64,000 nt of DNA, taken from positions 1-64,000 of the forward strand of contig NZ_VNJI01000041.1 in assembly GCF_007786445.1 (NCBI RefSeq), in the 5' to 3' direction. Shown here piece by piece: positions 51,667 through 62,276 of the stretch (positions are counted from its first letter, which is position 1; every line of letters begins with the position of its first letter). A program made the position numbers and the translations under genes. The notes below the pieces were generated by a model. It was given only the letters and a program-made list of their open reading frames with translations. It did not search any database and had not been told where the DNA came from. The stretch comes from Paenibacillus cremeus (lineage in GTDB: Bacteria; Bacillota; Bacilli; Paenibacillales; NBRC-103111).

Positions 51667-52575
51667 TTATTTTTTAATTATTTCTTCTAAATTAACTCGT
51701 TCAAATACTTCTAATTTTCCGTCTCTCGTAGCATTTTTAATGCAAATATTTTTTTGTTGTGCATAATCTTTTGCGGCTTGATATGCTAATGTAGTTCTAG
51801 GATTGAACACTGAATTTGTTGTATTCATTATATATTGCCCTTCATTAATTTCAGCAACTCCTTTAAAATAACTAGATTTCAGTGTTAAGTCTACTTTTAC
51901 AACACCATTTTCTACGTATTGAGTGTATTGATGATCTACTCCTATCAAGTAAATTTCTTTAAATCCCATATAAACAGCTAATTGAATCATTTCATATGTT
52001 ATTGTTGCACCAGAGTAAGCCCGCTTAGAAAAATTATTGGAAAATTTTGGTAGTTTATTAGAATTTTCGTTTTGAAGAAAATGAATTCCCCATACTTTAG
52101 GAATGAAATAAAAATATACACTTGTATTTCCTATAATTTCTTTGGGATAATCATTGGTACATCGTAAATTTAAAAAACTCATTTTTGATGAATTAATAAC
52201 TTCAACGAAATCTTGTTTTACTGCTTTAGCAAAGTTCGGATCTGCAGAGCAATAGTATGTTGGTCTCCACTTTGTTTGGTTATAAATACCATATATTCTA
52301 TTGGACGCAAATGTAACCTCGGTCGATATTTTTTCGAGATCTTCAACTGTTAAACTAGGACCATTTCCAATAATAAAACATCGTTCACCTTGATGAATAT
52401 TTTCTAATTTTTTAATTTCTTTATGTGTATTTATTTTTTTAAATTTAATAAGAAATATTTCAATAAAATCCATAGAATGTATAAGTATATCTTTTGGAAA
52501 ATGATATACATACCGTAATAGTTTGATTTTCTTCAACTTTTTTCTAGCATTTAAGTATAACTTGCTACTTTTCAT
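51667..52575 (-). CDS. DUF115 (MptE-like / Maf-related) protein
   Basis: A 302-residue protein with GERCFIIGNGPSLTVEDL, FASNRIYGIY, KEIYLIGVDHQY and a Lys-rich N-terminus. GNGPSL and GVDHQY mark DUF115, the domain shared with Maf flagellin glycosylation factors, which are proposed pseudaminic or legionaminic acid transferases. In Gram-positive glycan clusters its role is unsettled. Placed directly upstream of capE and the pse genes, it could transfer the acidic sugar; this is inference. Confidence 0.65.
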   Translation of the reverse strand: MKSSKLYLNARKKLKKIKLLRYVYHFPKDILIHSMDFIEIFLIKFKKINTHKEIKKLENIHQGERCFIIGNGPSLTVEDLEKISTEVTFASNRIYGIYNQTKWRPTYYCSADPNFAKAVKQDFVEVINSSKMSFLNLRCTNDYPKEIIGNTSVYFYFIPKVWGIHFLQNENSNKLPKFSNNFSKRAYSGATITYEMIQLAVYMGFKEIYLIGVDHQYTQYVENGVVKVDLTLKSSYFKGVAEINEGQYIMNTTNSVFNPRTTLAYQAAKDYAQQKNICIKNATRDGKLEVFERVNLEEIIKK

Positions 52576-52679
52576 ATTAATTTCACCCCACGAGTTACTT
52601 TCTTATCTTATTTTAAAAAACACGATTAATTTGATTCCGAAATATTTTTAATTTACATTAAATCCGAAGATTGGTTATT

Positions 52680-53822
52680 TTAATGGTTTATTAAATCTTC
52701 AATATCTCTCATAAATTTTTGATCTAATTCTTTTATTTTTTTTCTAGAATCATAAGTCTCTGAAAATCTGACACTCATTATCGTTTTTGCGATTTCAGCC
52801 GGATTATAATTATCAAAATAAATTATTGTATCTCCAATTTTAGATTTTTCTAAAGCACTTATACGTACCGAGACAACACGAAGTCCATTAGCCATATAGG
52901 ATAGTATCTTTGATGGAAATGATGTATTACTATATGTTGAATTAGGAAACTGTGTACTTAAACCAATATCACATTTTTGAAGGAATTCAATATATTGTTG
53001 ACCTCGTAACAATCCATCATATGAAATAGTACATTTTGTATTTGTTGATATTTCTTCTATTTTTTTTACTAAATTTTCTATCTCATTTTCGCTTCCGAAT
53101 CCAATAATATGCATGCGGTAATTTTCAGAAAGGTAAGCTGCTGCTGCGGTAGCAGCAATGGCTCCTCCTTTTGCAGCATTAAGTGTACCTGCATAAATAA
53201 CATGTATTTTTCCGTCGTTAAACTTGCTATTCCGATCTTCTTCTAATTGATATGTTCCATAAATAATAGTACTGGGTTTATTAGTTAGATTTAGCTTCTC
53301 ATTAAGAAGCTCAGTAGGGAAAATAAATTTGTCAGCTTTAGAGAATATCTTATATTCACTTTTCTTTATATGACTAGAATAAGACATTACATCCTGATAA
53401 ATTTCTTCGACTTCTAAAATAATATTAAAACCTTTTATTTTTTTCGCAAGACGTACGGCATTCTGTAGTCCTAATGAGTGATAAACCAAAATCTCCTCGC
53501 ACTTTTTCACATTCATTAGAAGATAAATAAACAAAAACATATTTCCAGCAAACAGACTGAAAGCTTTTTGAAAAATATTACCCCAAGGAAATGTTGGAAA
53601 TAGTTTCAAATAAGTATAATCGTTTATTTTTATTTTTTTTCCTCTGTAAAAACTTTTATTATTTGTTCTACTAGGTGAGACTATTATAACCTTATATCCA
53701 ATTTTATTAAGGGCTGAACAAATATAATCCATTTTATTAGTTGCAGCCAGAGAATAACCACGATTTTCTTTATTGTTTTCATTGATGTCGTAAAATCCTA
53801 CATATTTAATTTGTTTTTGCAT
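52680..53822 (-). CDS. Glycosyltransferase, GT4-like
   Basis: About 380 residues with GT-B layout: N-terminal acceptor domain (GYSLAATNKMDYICSALNKI), then IHVIYAGTLNAAKGGAIAAT starting the donor domain and the nucleotide-sugar site FPSKILSYMANGLRVVSV. GGGGGAATTTA precedes ATG 53,822; a TTG five codons earlier lacks a site. Adds one sugar of the repeat unit; donor unknown. Confidence 0.75.
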   Translation of the reverse strand: MQKQIKYVGFYDINENNKENRGYSLAATNKMDYICSALNKIGYKVIIVSPSRTNNKSFYRGKKIKINDYTYLKLFPTFPWGNIFQKAFSLFAGNMFLFIYLLMNVKKCEEILVYHSLGLQNAVRLAKKIKGFNIILEVEEIYQDVMSYSSHIKKSEYKIFSKADKFIFPTELLNEKLNLTNKPSTIIYGTYQLEEDRNSKFNDGKIHVIYAGTLNAAKGGAIAATAAAAYLSENYRMHIIGFGSENEIENLVKKIEEISTNTKCTISYDGLLRGQQYIEFLQKCDIGLSTQFPNSTYSNTSFPSKILSYMANGLRVVSVRISALEKSKIGDTIIYFDNYNPAEIAKTIMSVRFSETYDSRKKIKELDQKFMRDIEDLINH

Positions 53823-53840
53823 TAAATTCCCCCACAAATA

Positions 53841-55376
53841 TTATTTAAGGATCATTCTGTGAACCAATTTTAACGGAGAGATAATAATATTTTTTTCATA
53901 GTTATTCAATGCAAACATCCAAATCAATAAAACATATACACTTCCTACTAGAGTAGCTTTAATTATAAATTCTATTATATTTTCAGATGGAATAATTATT
54001 TTAAATAAATATCCTATTAATATTGAAACAATAATCGGTACACTAAATTTAAAATGGCATTCTTTAAAAAATCTATAAATACTAACTCCTAGAACCTTAT
54101 GATAAATAATATTCATCCAAATAATATATGAAAATATAATTCCTATCGATGAACCTAATGCAGCCCCTACAGCCCCCATCCCGTTACTAAGAATAAGTGA
54201 TACTGTCACACTTGTTATTGCAGAGAAAATAAGGCCAATTGCCTCTAATTTTACTTTACCTTGCGCAACTATCATTGTACGAAGAATTGTTTGTGTTGAT
54301 GTAATTAACAGGGGTAAAATAAGTAGTAACGCCACTATATATGAATTATTAAAGAATTTACCTACCCATAGTTCAATGAAATTCTTTCCTATTGAAGTAA
54401 ATATTACAACTATGGCCCCAATAATAGTTAATTGGATTCTACCAACTTTTATAGTCAGTTCTTCTACTTTTTCTTTTGCGTCTTCCATTTTTACAATTCT
54501 ACTTACTTTTGGCAAAAACAATCCGCTTAATGCACTTACGAAAGTGTTTGTATACCCAAATAACACCATTCCTATAGAAAATATTGAAATCTGGTTACTT
54601 CCTGAGAACATACCAAGAATTGTTGGTTGTATAGAAACAAGCATATTATAAAGAATTATGTTAACTGTCATCCAACCTGAAAATGAAAAAATATTTTTCG
54701 CCATACTTTTATTAATATACTTGTAGTTAACTTTAATTGTTGTATTTTTTTTTATAATAATTAATTTAACTATTATCAATATAATTCCAGCAATTATATT
54801 TGAAAAAACTAATGAATATAATCCCAGTCCAAAAAATAGTGCTAGTATAACTAAAGCTATCGTTAAAACCTTATTTAATAAGTTACAAATTTGTAATGGC
54901 ACAAAAAGCTCATACCCAGAAATTATTCCATCTATAGGCTTAAAAGGAAATGAAAAAATACTAAACAAACCAACCAAAACAAACAATATCTTAAAATTTT
55001 TCACTTCAACCGCTGTTAATTGTATAAATATTTTGTCAATTAAACAGTATATAACTATGAGTGTTATAAGAATAATAAATGCAAATATCAGATACAATTT
55101 AAATGTTAATCCAAGGAAGTTATAAATATTTTCTTCTGAATTTTCTGCTCTATACTTAGCAATAAATCTAGTTACTGACTGTCCTAAACCAAAATCAAGA
55201 ACAAAATATGCTAAAAAACTAGTAGCCAGAACATACAATCCGTAATCAGATATGCCAATCACAGAAATCATCCACGGTGTATAGACAAAACCAGCTAATA
55301 TATTAAATATAATAACTGAATATGATATAATTGCTGCAATTTTCAATTGTTTCGTGCTATTACTGATCGGAATCAT
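53841..55376 (-). CDS. Wzx-type oligosaccharide flippase
   Basis: A 511-residue protein with about 14 membrane helices and the MATE/polysaccharide-transporter start ISYSVIIFNILAGFVYTPWM. It has the family loop DFGLGQSVTRFIAKYRA. It should flip lipid-linked repeat units across the membrane for Wzy-type polymerisation. It is 3 bp upstream (in transcription) of a glycosyltransferase gene. Confidence 0.85.
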   Translation of the reverse strand: MIPISNSTKQLKIAAIISYSVIIFNILAGFVYTPWMISVIGISDYGLYVLATSFLAYFVLDFGLGQSVTRFIAKYRAENSEENIYNFLGLTFKLYLIFAFIILITLIVIYCLIDKIFIQLTAVEVKNFKILFVLVGLFSIFSFPFKPIDGIISGYELFVPLQICNLLNKVLTIALVILALFFGLGLYSLVFSNIIAGIILIIVKLIIIKKNTTIKVNYKYINKSMAKNIFSFSGWMTVNIILYNMLVSIQPTILGMFSGSNQISIFSIGMVLFGYTNTFVSALSGLFLPKVSRIVKMEDAKEKVEELTIKVGRIQLTIIGAIVVIFTSIGKNFIELWVGKFFNNSYIVALLLILPLLITSTQTILRTMIVAQGKVKLEAIGLIFSAITSVTVSLILSNGMGAVGAALGSSIGIIFSYIIWMNIIYHKVLGVSIYRFFKECHFKFSVPIIVSILIGYLFKIIIPSENIIEFIIKATLVGSVYVLLIWMFALNNYEKNIIISPLKLVHRMILK

Positions 55377-55463
55377 CTCCTATTAATGCTGGACAATAAC
55401 TTTCAAATCGACAAAAAATAATAACTCTCCAAAGCTCTGTATCGATTGGATAACTTCTTAAAA

Positions 55464-56525
55464 TTATTGTTGCCAAAAAAAAGTATAGCTTTCCAAATTA
55501 GAGCTTGATATTGTGTTTGAAAAAAACATATATAGTGATGCTAGTACATATCCATAATTACCAATTAAACGTATTATTCTATCATTAATCGCATTTAATA
55601 TATTTGGTATATAAAGAATTAAAAATATCGAATAATAAAAACTGAGTCTCATTACCGCCGGATGAAACTGTGTCATAGGAATAATAATTGTAGCTGCAAT
55701 AATCATAAAGAATAAATATTTATTGTTTTCACTTTTTTCTAGGAACGGTTTTCGATAAATTATTCCAATTAGTAAGGAGAATATCAGTAGGAAGTAAAAT
55801 CTATTTCCTCCTGTTTCACTAGAACCGTAATCCACTCCAGAATAATAAAGCAGCAGCTCTCTAAGCTTGTCTTTGAAGATAAGAAAACCTAAAACAATAA
55901 CGGCTAGAAACAATACTGATCTTTTATTTAGCTTGAATTTATTAAACCAATAACTAGGTAAAAATACCAATGCAGTAACATGAAATGTCGAAGCCAAACC
56001 AACAATTAAAAGGAATTTAATTAGCTGCTTTTTATAGATATATTGAAAAGCAATTAAAATAAGTGCTATTGCTATAGTCTGTCTTGTCGCAGTCATACCA
56101 AAGGTGTAAAATCCAAAACCAATGAAGTATATATAACTCAAAAATGGAATTGACGAATGCTTATAAATGTTATAAGAAACCGCCCCAACATATAGTAACG
56201 CTACAATAATGAGTAAAATCTGGAAATTGCTAAATAAAAGATTCACCGAAAACTCAAATAACCTGTAACCATACTCTTTTGTTACACCTATAAAAATATC
56301 AGAAAATGATAAATAACTCCTAGAAATAAATGAATAATAATAATTATACGTATCAATACCAACAGATAGCCCTCTTAATCCAGCTATAACAGTTAATACA
56401 AAGGTTATAATCAAAGTATAAAATCTATTTTTTTCTATAACAGTTTTAGTTTTAAGAAGTGTTCTTGTTCGGAATAATGGATAAGTTGCAATGATAAATA
56501 ATAGCAAGAAAGGATATATTATCAT
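55464..56525 (-). CDS. EpsG/Wzy-like polysaccharide polymerase
   Basis: A 353-residue polytopic protein of about ten membrane helices. GLRGLSVGIDTYNYYYSF with the conserved D-T-Y and FGFYTFGMTATRQTIAIALI are the EpsG-family marks. It links repeat units outside the membrane. Its ATG overlaps the stop of the upstream glycosyltransferase (ATGA). Confidence 0.8.
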   Translation of the reverse strand: MIIYPFLLLFIIATYPLFRTRTLLKTKTVIEKNRFYTLIITFVLTVIAGLRGLSVGIDTYNYYYSFISRSYLSFSDIFIGVTKEYGYRLFEFSVNLLFSNFQILLIIVALLYVGAVSYNIYKHSSIPFLSYIYFIGFGFYTFGMTATRQTIAIALILIAFQYIYKKQLIKFLLIVGLASTFHVTALVFLPSYWFNKFKLNKRSVLFLAVIVLGFLIFKDKLRELLLYYSGVDYGSSETGGNRFYFLLIFSLLIGIIYRKPFLEKSENNKYLFFMIIAATIIIPMTQFHPAVMRLSFYYSIFLILYIPNILNAINDRIIRLIGNYGYVLASLYMFFSNTISSSNLESYTFFWQQ

Positions 56526-57733
56526 TTTATTAGACCTTCATATAATTCTTTATATTTTTGGTACATCAGTTCTTTAGAATAGATTTCACTAGCCTCTAAA
56601 TAAATGGAATTACCAAACTCTTCTTTTAAATAAAGCCATTTCTTTAGAGCGTTCTCTAAAGCATTTAAATTTCCGTAGGTAACAAATTCGCTATATTTTT
56701 TTATTGAAATGGTTTCAGGTGCACCGGCTTCAAATCCGACTATCGGAGTTCCACATGAAAGAGATTCAGCACAAACCATCGAAAACGTTTCTCTTTTACT
56801 TGTCAGTAAAGTTAAATCTGCCATAGAATAATAAGCAGCTAATTCAATTTGATTATGAGTATGTTTAACTGGGATTATATTCTTAGGTAAATTATCAGTA
56901 GGTCCATTAAAACCTACAATAATAATCTTAACATTATCAGTTTTAAATTTTTCGGCGATCATTAATACATACTGACCTCCTTTTAAAGGGTTAAGGAAGT
57001 TAGGTGTTATGTGGAGAATAACCTTCTCATCTTTAATTCCATGTTTTTTTTTTAACTCAAAGTAACTTGTTGGCATAAATGTATTTATTGTATCTATACC
57101 ATTAGTAATAACGGAGATATTTTTATCTTTAAGAAACGGTGATTGTTTAACCCTATTGCCTACCCATTCTGAGACAGGAACAATAATCAAGTTGTTAAAT
57201 CCATTAAAAGCTTTGGACATCATAGACCATTCTTCTGCACTTCTATCAAAGATCCACGTTTTTGCTCTTTCTCTATTTAATTCAGGGCAGATACCACAAC
57301 CTGTTTTCCACTTTTCACACTCCAAAGAATAACCGCATCCTGCAGTATACATAAATTCAGCATGAAGTGTTAAAACAGTTTTAATATTTTTCCACTTAAG
57401 GAATTCTAATAATTTATATATATTTACAAAATATCCGTTAAGACAATGCAAATGAACTATATTAGGATTTTCTGTTTCAATAATGTTAATTAATTTCCTG
57501 GTCGAAATTTTACAACCTGAATATGCATACCCAGTTATTCTAGACCGTAATGATTGCATTTTCATAACGAATTCTGGTGCGGTTTTATAAACACTTTCTT
57601 CTTGTATATCTTCCCCACGCCCATAACAAACTACTGATTCATAGCAATCATTAATTAATTGCTGATGTAAATCATAAACTATTTTACCCGTGCTGCCTTT
57701 TTTATATACAACATTGACTTGCATTACTTTCAT
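56522..57733 (-). CDS. Glycosyltransferase, GT4-like (WcaC-type N-terminus)
   Basis: A 403-residue GT-B enzyme. The N-terminus MKVMQVNVVYKKGSTGKIVY is that of the WcaC-like group, with IVHLHCLNGYFVNIYKLLEF and a Cys-rich insert (GCGYSLECEKWKTGCGICPE). The donor site has ESLSCGTPIVGFEAGAPETI. Donor and linkage unknown. Confidence 0.8.
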   Translation of the reverse strand: MKVMQVNVVYKKGSTGKIVYDLHQQLINDCYESVVCYGRGEDIQEESVYKTAPEFVMKMQSLRSRITGYAYSGCKISTRKLINIIETENPNIVHLHCLNGYFVNIYKLLEFLKWKNIKTVLTLHAEFMYTAGCGYSLECEKWKTGCGICPELNRERAKTWIFDRSAEEWSMMSKAFNGFNNLIIVPVSEWVGNRVKQSPFLKDKNISVITNGIDTINTFMPTSYFELKKKHGIKDEKVILHITPNFLNPLKGGQYVLMIAEKFKTDNVKIIIVGFNGPTDNLPKNIIPVKHTHNQIELAAYYSMADLTLLTSKRETFSMVCAESLSCGTPIVGFEAGAPETISIKKYSEFVTYGNLNALENALKKWLYLKEEFGNSIYLEASEIYSKELMYQKYKELYEGLIK

Positions 57734-57764
57734 AAGTTCCTTATCCTTTCAATTAGACATAGCA

Positions 57765-59105
57765 CTAAAATTCATCTAAAGTATACAGTCCTTCTTCATT
57801 AGTTTTTTCGGTTCTAATAATTTTTATAAAATCCTCATATATCATTTGTTGTACATTATCTTTCTTATGATTACGCTGCCCACATTTAAGTGCATTTTGA
57901 GCATAGATATTAATTAAATTTGGATTTTCAACTATTTTCTTAAGTTCAATTGAAATGTCATTTAAGTTGCTTATGGTAAAGGCTGCATTCTCCTTCTTAA
58001 GATAAGTAAATCCTGAGTGCTTATCCCAACTTATCACCATAACCGCACATCCAGAACCAAGACAATCTATTATTTTGGTAGAGAATGAAACTTTCGTTAA
58101 CAATCGATTTCTAAGGTCAAAGGATTCAACATGAAGTGCAATATCTGAGTTATTGTATATAGTTTTCAACTCCTCAGGTGATACAGCTCCTTTAACAAAT
58201 GAATTCTTACCGTCATCTAACAACTCCCTCTGTCTATTTGACATTTTATCTCTCGTATAAATTTCTAATAAAATTTTTGTTTCGGCTTCATTTATTACCT
58301 TTAATGCTTTTCTAATTGCCACAAGGGTTTTCCATCTATTACTATAAATTTTTCCGGCATATATAATTTTAATTGGCTTTTTAACTTTTGAAATAACCGT
58401 AGTATCCTTAAATTCCCCACACTTTCTTAAAATTTTGAATTTTTCACCAAATTCATTCTGATATTCCTCTCTCTGCTCATCTGACAATGTGTAGTAAAGC
58501 GAATAACTTAACATCATTTTTCTAAACATGTTTCTCAATATTAGTTTTTTTACCCAAAAAATTGGTGAAATCCTAAAAATCCTCATAGAGTATTCGGCAT
58601 CTCCCGTGAATGCAACAATCGGGACCTGGGCAATGTTACAAACAATTTTTTCTAGTCTAAGCATTTTTATAGTAGCTAATCGCGGACTAAAAATAATATC
58701 TGGTTTAAATTCATCAATGAATTTCTGTAAAGCTTGAAAATCGTATTTTCCATAGAACCAAATTAACTCTCTCACGGCTCTTAAAGATTCCGTTGTTATA
58801 AACTTGAGCCTTGAATACAATCTTTTATTTTCACTTTCCCCATCAAATATAGCTTTATCAGCTAAACTATTTAGTTTAAAGGATTTCCCCGCCTTTTTTT
58901 TACCAAAAATACTCTTTAACATCATACTATCAGTAATTTGAAAGTATTGATTACAACAAGGATTTAAGGGACTTCCAGGGCTACAGTAAATGTTTGCAAA
59001 TTCAGCATCAAAACCTTGGAACCAATTAGTTAAAATATTATTACCATGTATTTCGTCATTCCAAACCTCATCTGAAATTATTAAAATCCTCATTCTTCTT
59101 TTCAT
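57765..59105 (-). CDS. Glycosyltransferase-like protein, GT-B fold
   Basis: A 446-residue protein. The N-terminus MRILIISDEVWNDEIHGNNI and the C-terminal half (IIYAGKIYSNRWKTLVAIRK, FSTKIIDCLGSGCAVMVISW) indicate a GT-B glycosyltransferase with an unusual N-terminal domain. RGLK-like Asp motif FKPDIIFSPR is present. It is the most divergent transferase here; it may be a transferase for an uncommon sugar. Confidence 0.65.
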   Translation of the reverse strand: MKRRMRILIISDEVWNDEIHGNNILTNWFQGFDAEFANIYCSPGSPLNPCCNQYFQITDSMMLKSIFGKKKAGKSFKLNSLADKAIFDGESENKRLYSRLKFITTESLRAVRELIWFYGKYDFQALQKFIDEFKPDIIFSPRLATIKMLRLEKIVCNIAQVPIVAFTGDAEYSMRIFRISPIFWVKKLILRNMFRKMMLSYSLYYTLSDEQREEYQNEFGEKFKILRKCGEFKDTTVISKVKKPIKIIYAGKIYSNRWKTLVAIRKALKVINEAETKILLEIYTRDKMSNRQRELLDDGKNSFVKGAVSPEELKTIYNNSDIALHVESFDLRNRLLTKVSFSTKIIDCLGSGCAVMVISWDKHSGFTYLKKENAAFTISNLNDISIELKKIVENPNLINIYAQNALKCGQRNHKKDNVQQMIYEDFIKIIRTEKTNEEGLYTLDEF

Positions 59106-59164
59106 TATTAACCTCTAATTTCTTAATTAAAATAATTATTAACTATGTAAATATGTGTAATATA

Positions 59165-60208
59165 TTAATATCTAAAACCAAATGAGTACTTCAATACACT
59201 AAATAACTTACTAATGTAGTATATTAATAATTTGCTTTTTGTTACTAAAAATAACATTAAGAGTCGATATTTAAGGCCAGGTTTGTAAGCCCCCGAAACC
59301 ATTTTAGAGAATTTTTTACTTTTTATCACTGTAGCAATATAGTTAATTTTTTCTTTTCTTGTTAAATCACAATTTTTATGAAATAGGTTAATGAAAGCAG
59401 CATATACATTCTTAATATAGATAAACTTTATTCTGGCTAATACTTTTTCATCATTACATCTTTTCACAAAATACTCCATAAGTAAATCGTGAACATCATT
59501 TGTCATATCATATTTCTTAGCATAATAGCGTGATGTCACGCTCTCACCTGGTCTTTTATTGTAATGATATAAAGTGCTCTCAATCACACATACTTTATTG
59601 GCATGTTCAAGCACTTTTAAATTGAAATATAAATCTTCTTGCAAACTAATATGATGAGGCATTCTTATATCATTCATTTTAACAATATAAGTTTTAATCA
59701 GTTTACAACAAGGGCCATTTATTTTTTCATTTTCCACTAAATCCAAGATATTTATAGGTATATTTATGTTCCCTAATATGATACGATGGCGCATATTATG
59801 TTTAACTGATAGTATTAGATCTCCTTGACTATTATAGGTATCAACCATCATACCACACATTACAAAATCCGCATTTTCATGTTCTGCTGTTTCAATAAGT
59901 AATTGAAGCATATCCTTTTCAATATAATCGTCCGCATCTACAAACATCAAATATTTACCGGATGCATTTTCAATTCCTAAGTTTCTGGCTGCAGAAGCAC
60001 CTGAATTTTGTTGATAGTAAACTTTGACACGTTTATCCTGAAATTCGAATTTTCTACAAATTGTATTACCGTTATCTTTTGAACCATCGTCAACTAATAT
60101 TAATTCAAAATTTGAATAGGATTGACCTAGAATGCTTTCTATACAATATGGTAAGTATTCTTCATTGTTATAAACTGGAACGATTATACTTACAAGTATC
60201 TCATTCAT
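59165..60208 (-). CDS. GT2-family glycosyltransferase
   Basis: A 347-residue GT-A enzyme: VSIIVPVYNNEEYLPYCIES, FELILVDDGSKDNG and the metal motif MFVDADDYIEKDM. The C-terminus is basic with hydrophobic helices that may anchor it to the membrane. It overlaps the upstream gene by eight bases. Transfers one sugar during repeat-unit assembly; donor not evident. Confidence 0.85.
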   Translation of the reverse strand: MNEILVSIIVPVYNNEEYLPYCIESILGQSYSNFELILVDDGSKDNGNTICRKFEFQDKRVKVYYQQNSGASAARNLGIENASGKYLMFVDADDYIEKDMLQLLIETAEHENADFVMCGMMVDTYNSQGDLILSVKHNMRHRIILGNINIPINILDLVENEKINGPCCKLIKTYIVKMNDIRMPHHISLQEDLYFNLKVLEHANKVCVIESTLYHYNKRPGESVTSRYYAKKYDMTNDVHDLLMEYFVKRCNDEKVLARIKFIYIKNVYAAFINLFHKNCDLTRKEKINYIATVIKSKKFSKMVSGAYKPGLKYRLLMLFLVTKSKLLIYYISKLFSVLKYSFGFRY

Positions 60209-61346
60209 TGGATAACACTTCTCCGAATATTTTTTTCAATTTACCAATTGAAGCCTCTAATCTAAATTTATTCGCAATTTGCATATTTTGTATTCCCATA
60301 TTAATTCTCAATTCATCATTTTTTAGTAATCTTTCAATTGCTTGCGCAAAACTATGAACATCAGTTGGATTACAGATATAACCAGTTACACCATCAGTAG
60401 AATAATCCACAATACCATGGACATTAGACGTAATTATTGGTAGGCCAGTAGCCATTGCTTCTATTGCGGCTAAACCAAGTCCTTCACGTTTTGATGGAAA
60501 CGCAAAAATGTCAGCCGATTTGCAAATTTCATCTATATCTTTACGGTACCCTAATAACTTAACCTGCTGATCTACACCTAATTTTTTGGCCAAATCCTTC
60601 AGATAATTCTCCAATTTTCCTTTACCACATATAACATAAAAAACATATGGATTATTTAGTTTTGCAACAGCTTTTATAATAACTTCATGATTTTTATTCT
60701 CATTCAACTCTCCAACCGAAAGAATTACAAAAGCCTCATCTATTGTAACCCCCAATTCTCTACGTTTCCTAGCTTTATCAATAACCACTTTACTGTACTT
60801 TTCAGTATCGATCCCGATACCTGGTATTTGTTCAATCTTATTTATCTTAAATTTCAGAGCTCTGTTATGGTCTTCTTTATTAATTGTAATGATTATATCT
60901 GTATATCGAGCTAAAAATCTCTCAATTGGATAATATAATATCCAGTTCTTGAAGGGAGCACCCTTAAAAAAATGAAATCCATGAGCAGTATAGGATACTT
61001 TCGTTCCCTTTTTCCTTTCGTTTCTAGCTGCTAACCGTGTGACTAAACCCATAACGGGCTCATTAGTAGAAATTAAATCATATCGTCCTGTTGATATGAT
61101 TTTTCTCATCTCGAAGTATCCCTTTATGTTTGAGAACTTGAAAGGATTTCTATTTAGTCTCACATAATGAATAGTACTCTTATAAGCACCTATCAGTCTG
61201 CTTCTAAGTAACTCGTCATAGCCATCCAGATTTGAACAAGCAAGCTCAACAATGTATCCCTCGTCAATTAAAGATTTTACATGTGGAATTAAAAAATGAT
61301 AGGCCATTGCGTTAGTTGAAGTAAATAATACTTTCTTAGCTCTCAT
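60201..61346 (-). CDS. GT4-family glycosyltransferase, EpsD-like
   Basis: A 381-residue GT-B enzyme: KVLFTSTNAMAYHFLIPHVK, SYTAHGFHFFKGAP, FVILSVGELNENKNHEVIIK and AFPSKREGLGLAAIEAMATG (E-x7-E nucleotide site). The N-terminal HGFHFF loop is typical of EpsD/CapM-type transferases that add an early sugar. The gene follows the transketolase genes by 3 bp. Confidence 0.85.
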   Translation of the reverse strand: MRAKKVLFTSTNAMAYHFLIPHVKSLIDEGYIVELACSNLDGYDELLRSRLIGAYKSTIHYVRLNRNPFKFSNIKGYFEMRKIISTGRYDLISTNEPVMGLVTRLAARNERKKGTKVSYTAHGFHFFKGAPFKNWILYYPIERFLARYTDIIITINKEDHNRALKFKINKIEQIPGIGIDTEKYSKVVIDKARKRRELGVTIDEAFVILSVGELNENKNHEVIIKAVAKLNNPYVFYVICGKGKLENYLKDLAKKLGVDQQVKLLGYRKDIDEICKSADIFAFPSKREGLGLAAIEAMATGLPIITSNVHGIVDYSTDGVTGYICNPTDVHSFAQAIERLLKNDELRINMGIQNMQIANKFRLEASIGKLKKIFGEVLSNE

Positions 61347-61349
61347 AAA

Positions 61350-62276
61350 CTAAAAACCTTCCAGGATTTCGGCTATTCTTTTAGCAATCTTAATAGCACT
61401 TATGCCATAAACATCTCTTAAATATTTCTGCGAACCAACGACACTTGAATATTTATCTTCTAAACCTATCTTCAAAAGTCTTGCTTTTGGTACTCTTAAT
61501 TCACCTAATACTTCTGATATAGCACTACCAAAACCACCTATAATGTTGTGTTCCTCAATGGTTACAATTAGTTCATACTTTTCAGCACAAACCTCTATTG
61601 CTTTCTTGTCTATCGGTTTAACAGTAGGAAATGTATATAAAGATGGTGTTATTCCCACCCTTTTCAATAATTCACTTGCTTCAATAACCTCATCGAAAAT
61701 AGCCCCTGTAGATAATATCGCTACCTTTGAACCATCTCTAACTTTGATCGCTTCACCAATCTTAAATTCATTTAATTTTTCGTGGATTCTCTTTTCACCA
61801 CCTCTACCCAGTCTTAAATAGCACGTACCATTATTCTCGTATATTGCTTTTGTAGCATACTCAGCTTCAACTAGGTCACCAGGTGCTAGTACAGTTACTC
61901 CAGGTAAAGCTCTCATAATTGACAAATCTTCTGTAGCATGATGGCTCATTCCAAGTGAGCCATAAACAAAGCCCCCGCCCACACAAACTACCTTCACATT
62001 AGCATTGTGGTATGCACAGTCATTTCTTATCTGTTCAAGACAACGTAATGTTGGAAAGTTTCCAATAGAATATGTATATACAATCTTACCCTCTAGTGCC
62101 ATGCCGGCTGCAAGACCAGTCATATTTTGTTCAGCAATACCTGCATTAGTAAATTGTTCAGGAAACTCCTCCCAAAATGGTTTCAGAACACCAAAGCCCA
62201 AATCACCTGTTATAAGATGTACTTTTTTATCTTTCTTAGCAATTTCTATAAGAGTTTTAACAAATGTATCTCTCAT
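61350..62276 (-). CDS. Transketolase C-terminal subunit
   Basis: About 308 residues from ATG 62,276 (MRDTFVKTLIEIAKKDKK), which overlaps the TGA of the N-terminal subunit gene (ATGA). It holds the Pyr domain (NAGIAEQNMTGLAAGMALEG, with the TPP-activating Glu) and the C-terminal domain (IVTIEEHNIIGGFGSAISEV). A longer frame to 62,345 lies inside the upstream gene. The pair forms one split transketolase moving a two-carbon unit, probably to make an unusual sugar for the glycan. Confidence 0.85.
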   Translation of the reverse strand: MRDTFVKTLIEIAKKDKKVHLITGDLGFGVLKPFWEEFPEQFTNAGIAEQNMTGLAAGMALEGKIVYTYSIGNFPTLRCLEQIRNDCAYHNANVKVVCVGGGFVYGSLGMSHHATEDLSIMRALPGVTVLAPGDLVEAEYATKAIYENNGTCYLRLGRGGEKRIHEKLNEFKIGEAIKVRDGSKVAILSTGAIFDEVIEASELLKRVGITPSLYTFPTVKPIDKKAIEVCAEKYELIVTIEEHNIIGGFGSAISEVLGELRVPKARLLKIGLEDKYSSVVGSQKYLRDVYGISAIKIAKRIAEILEGF

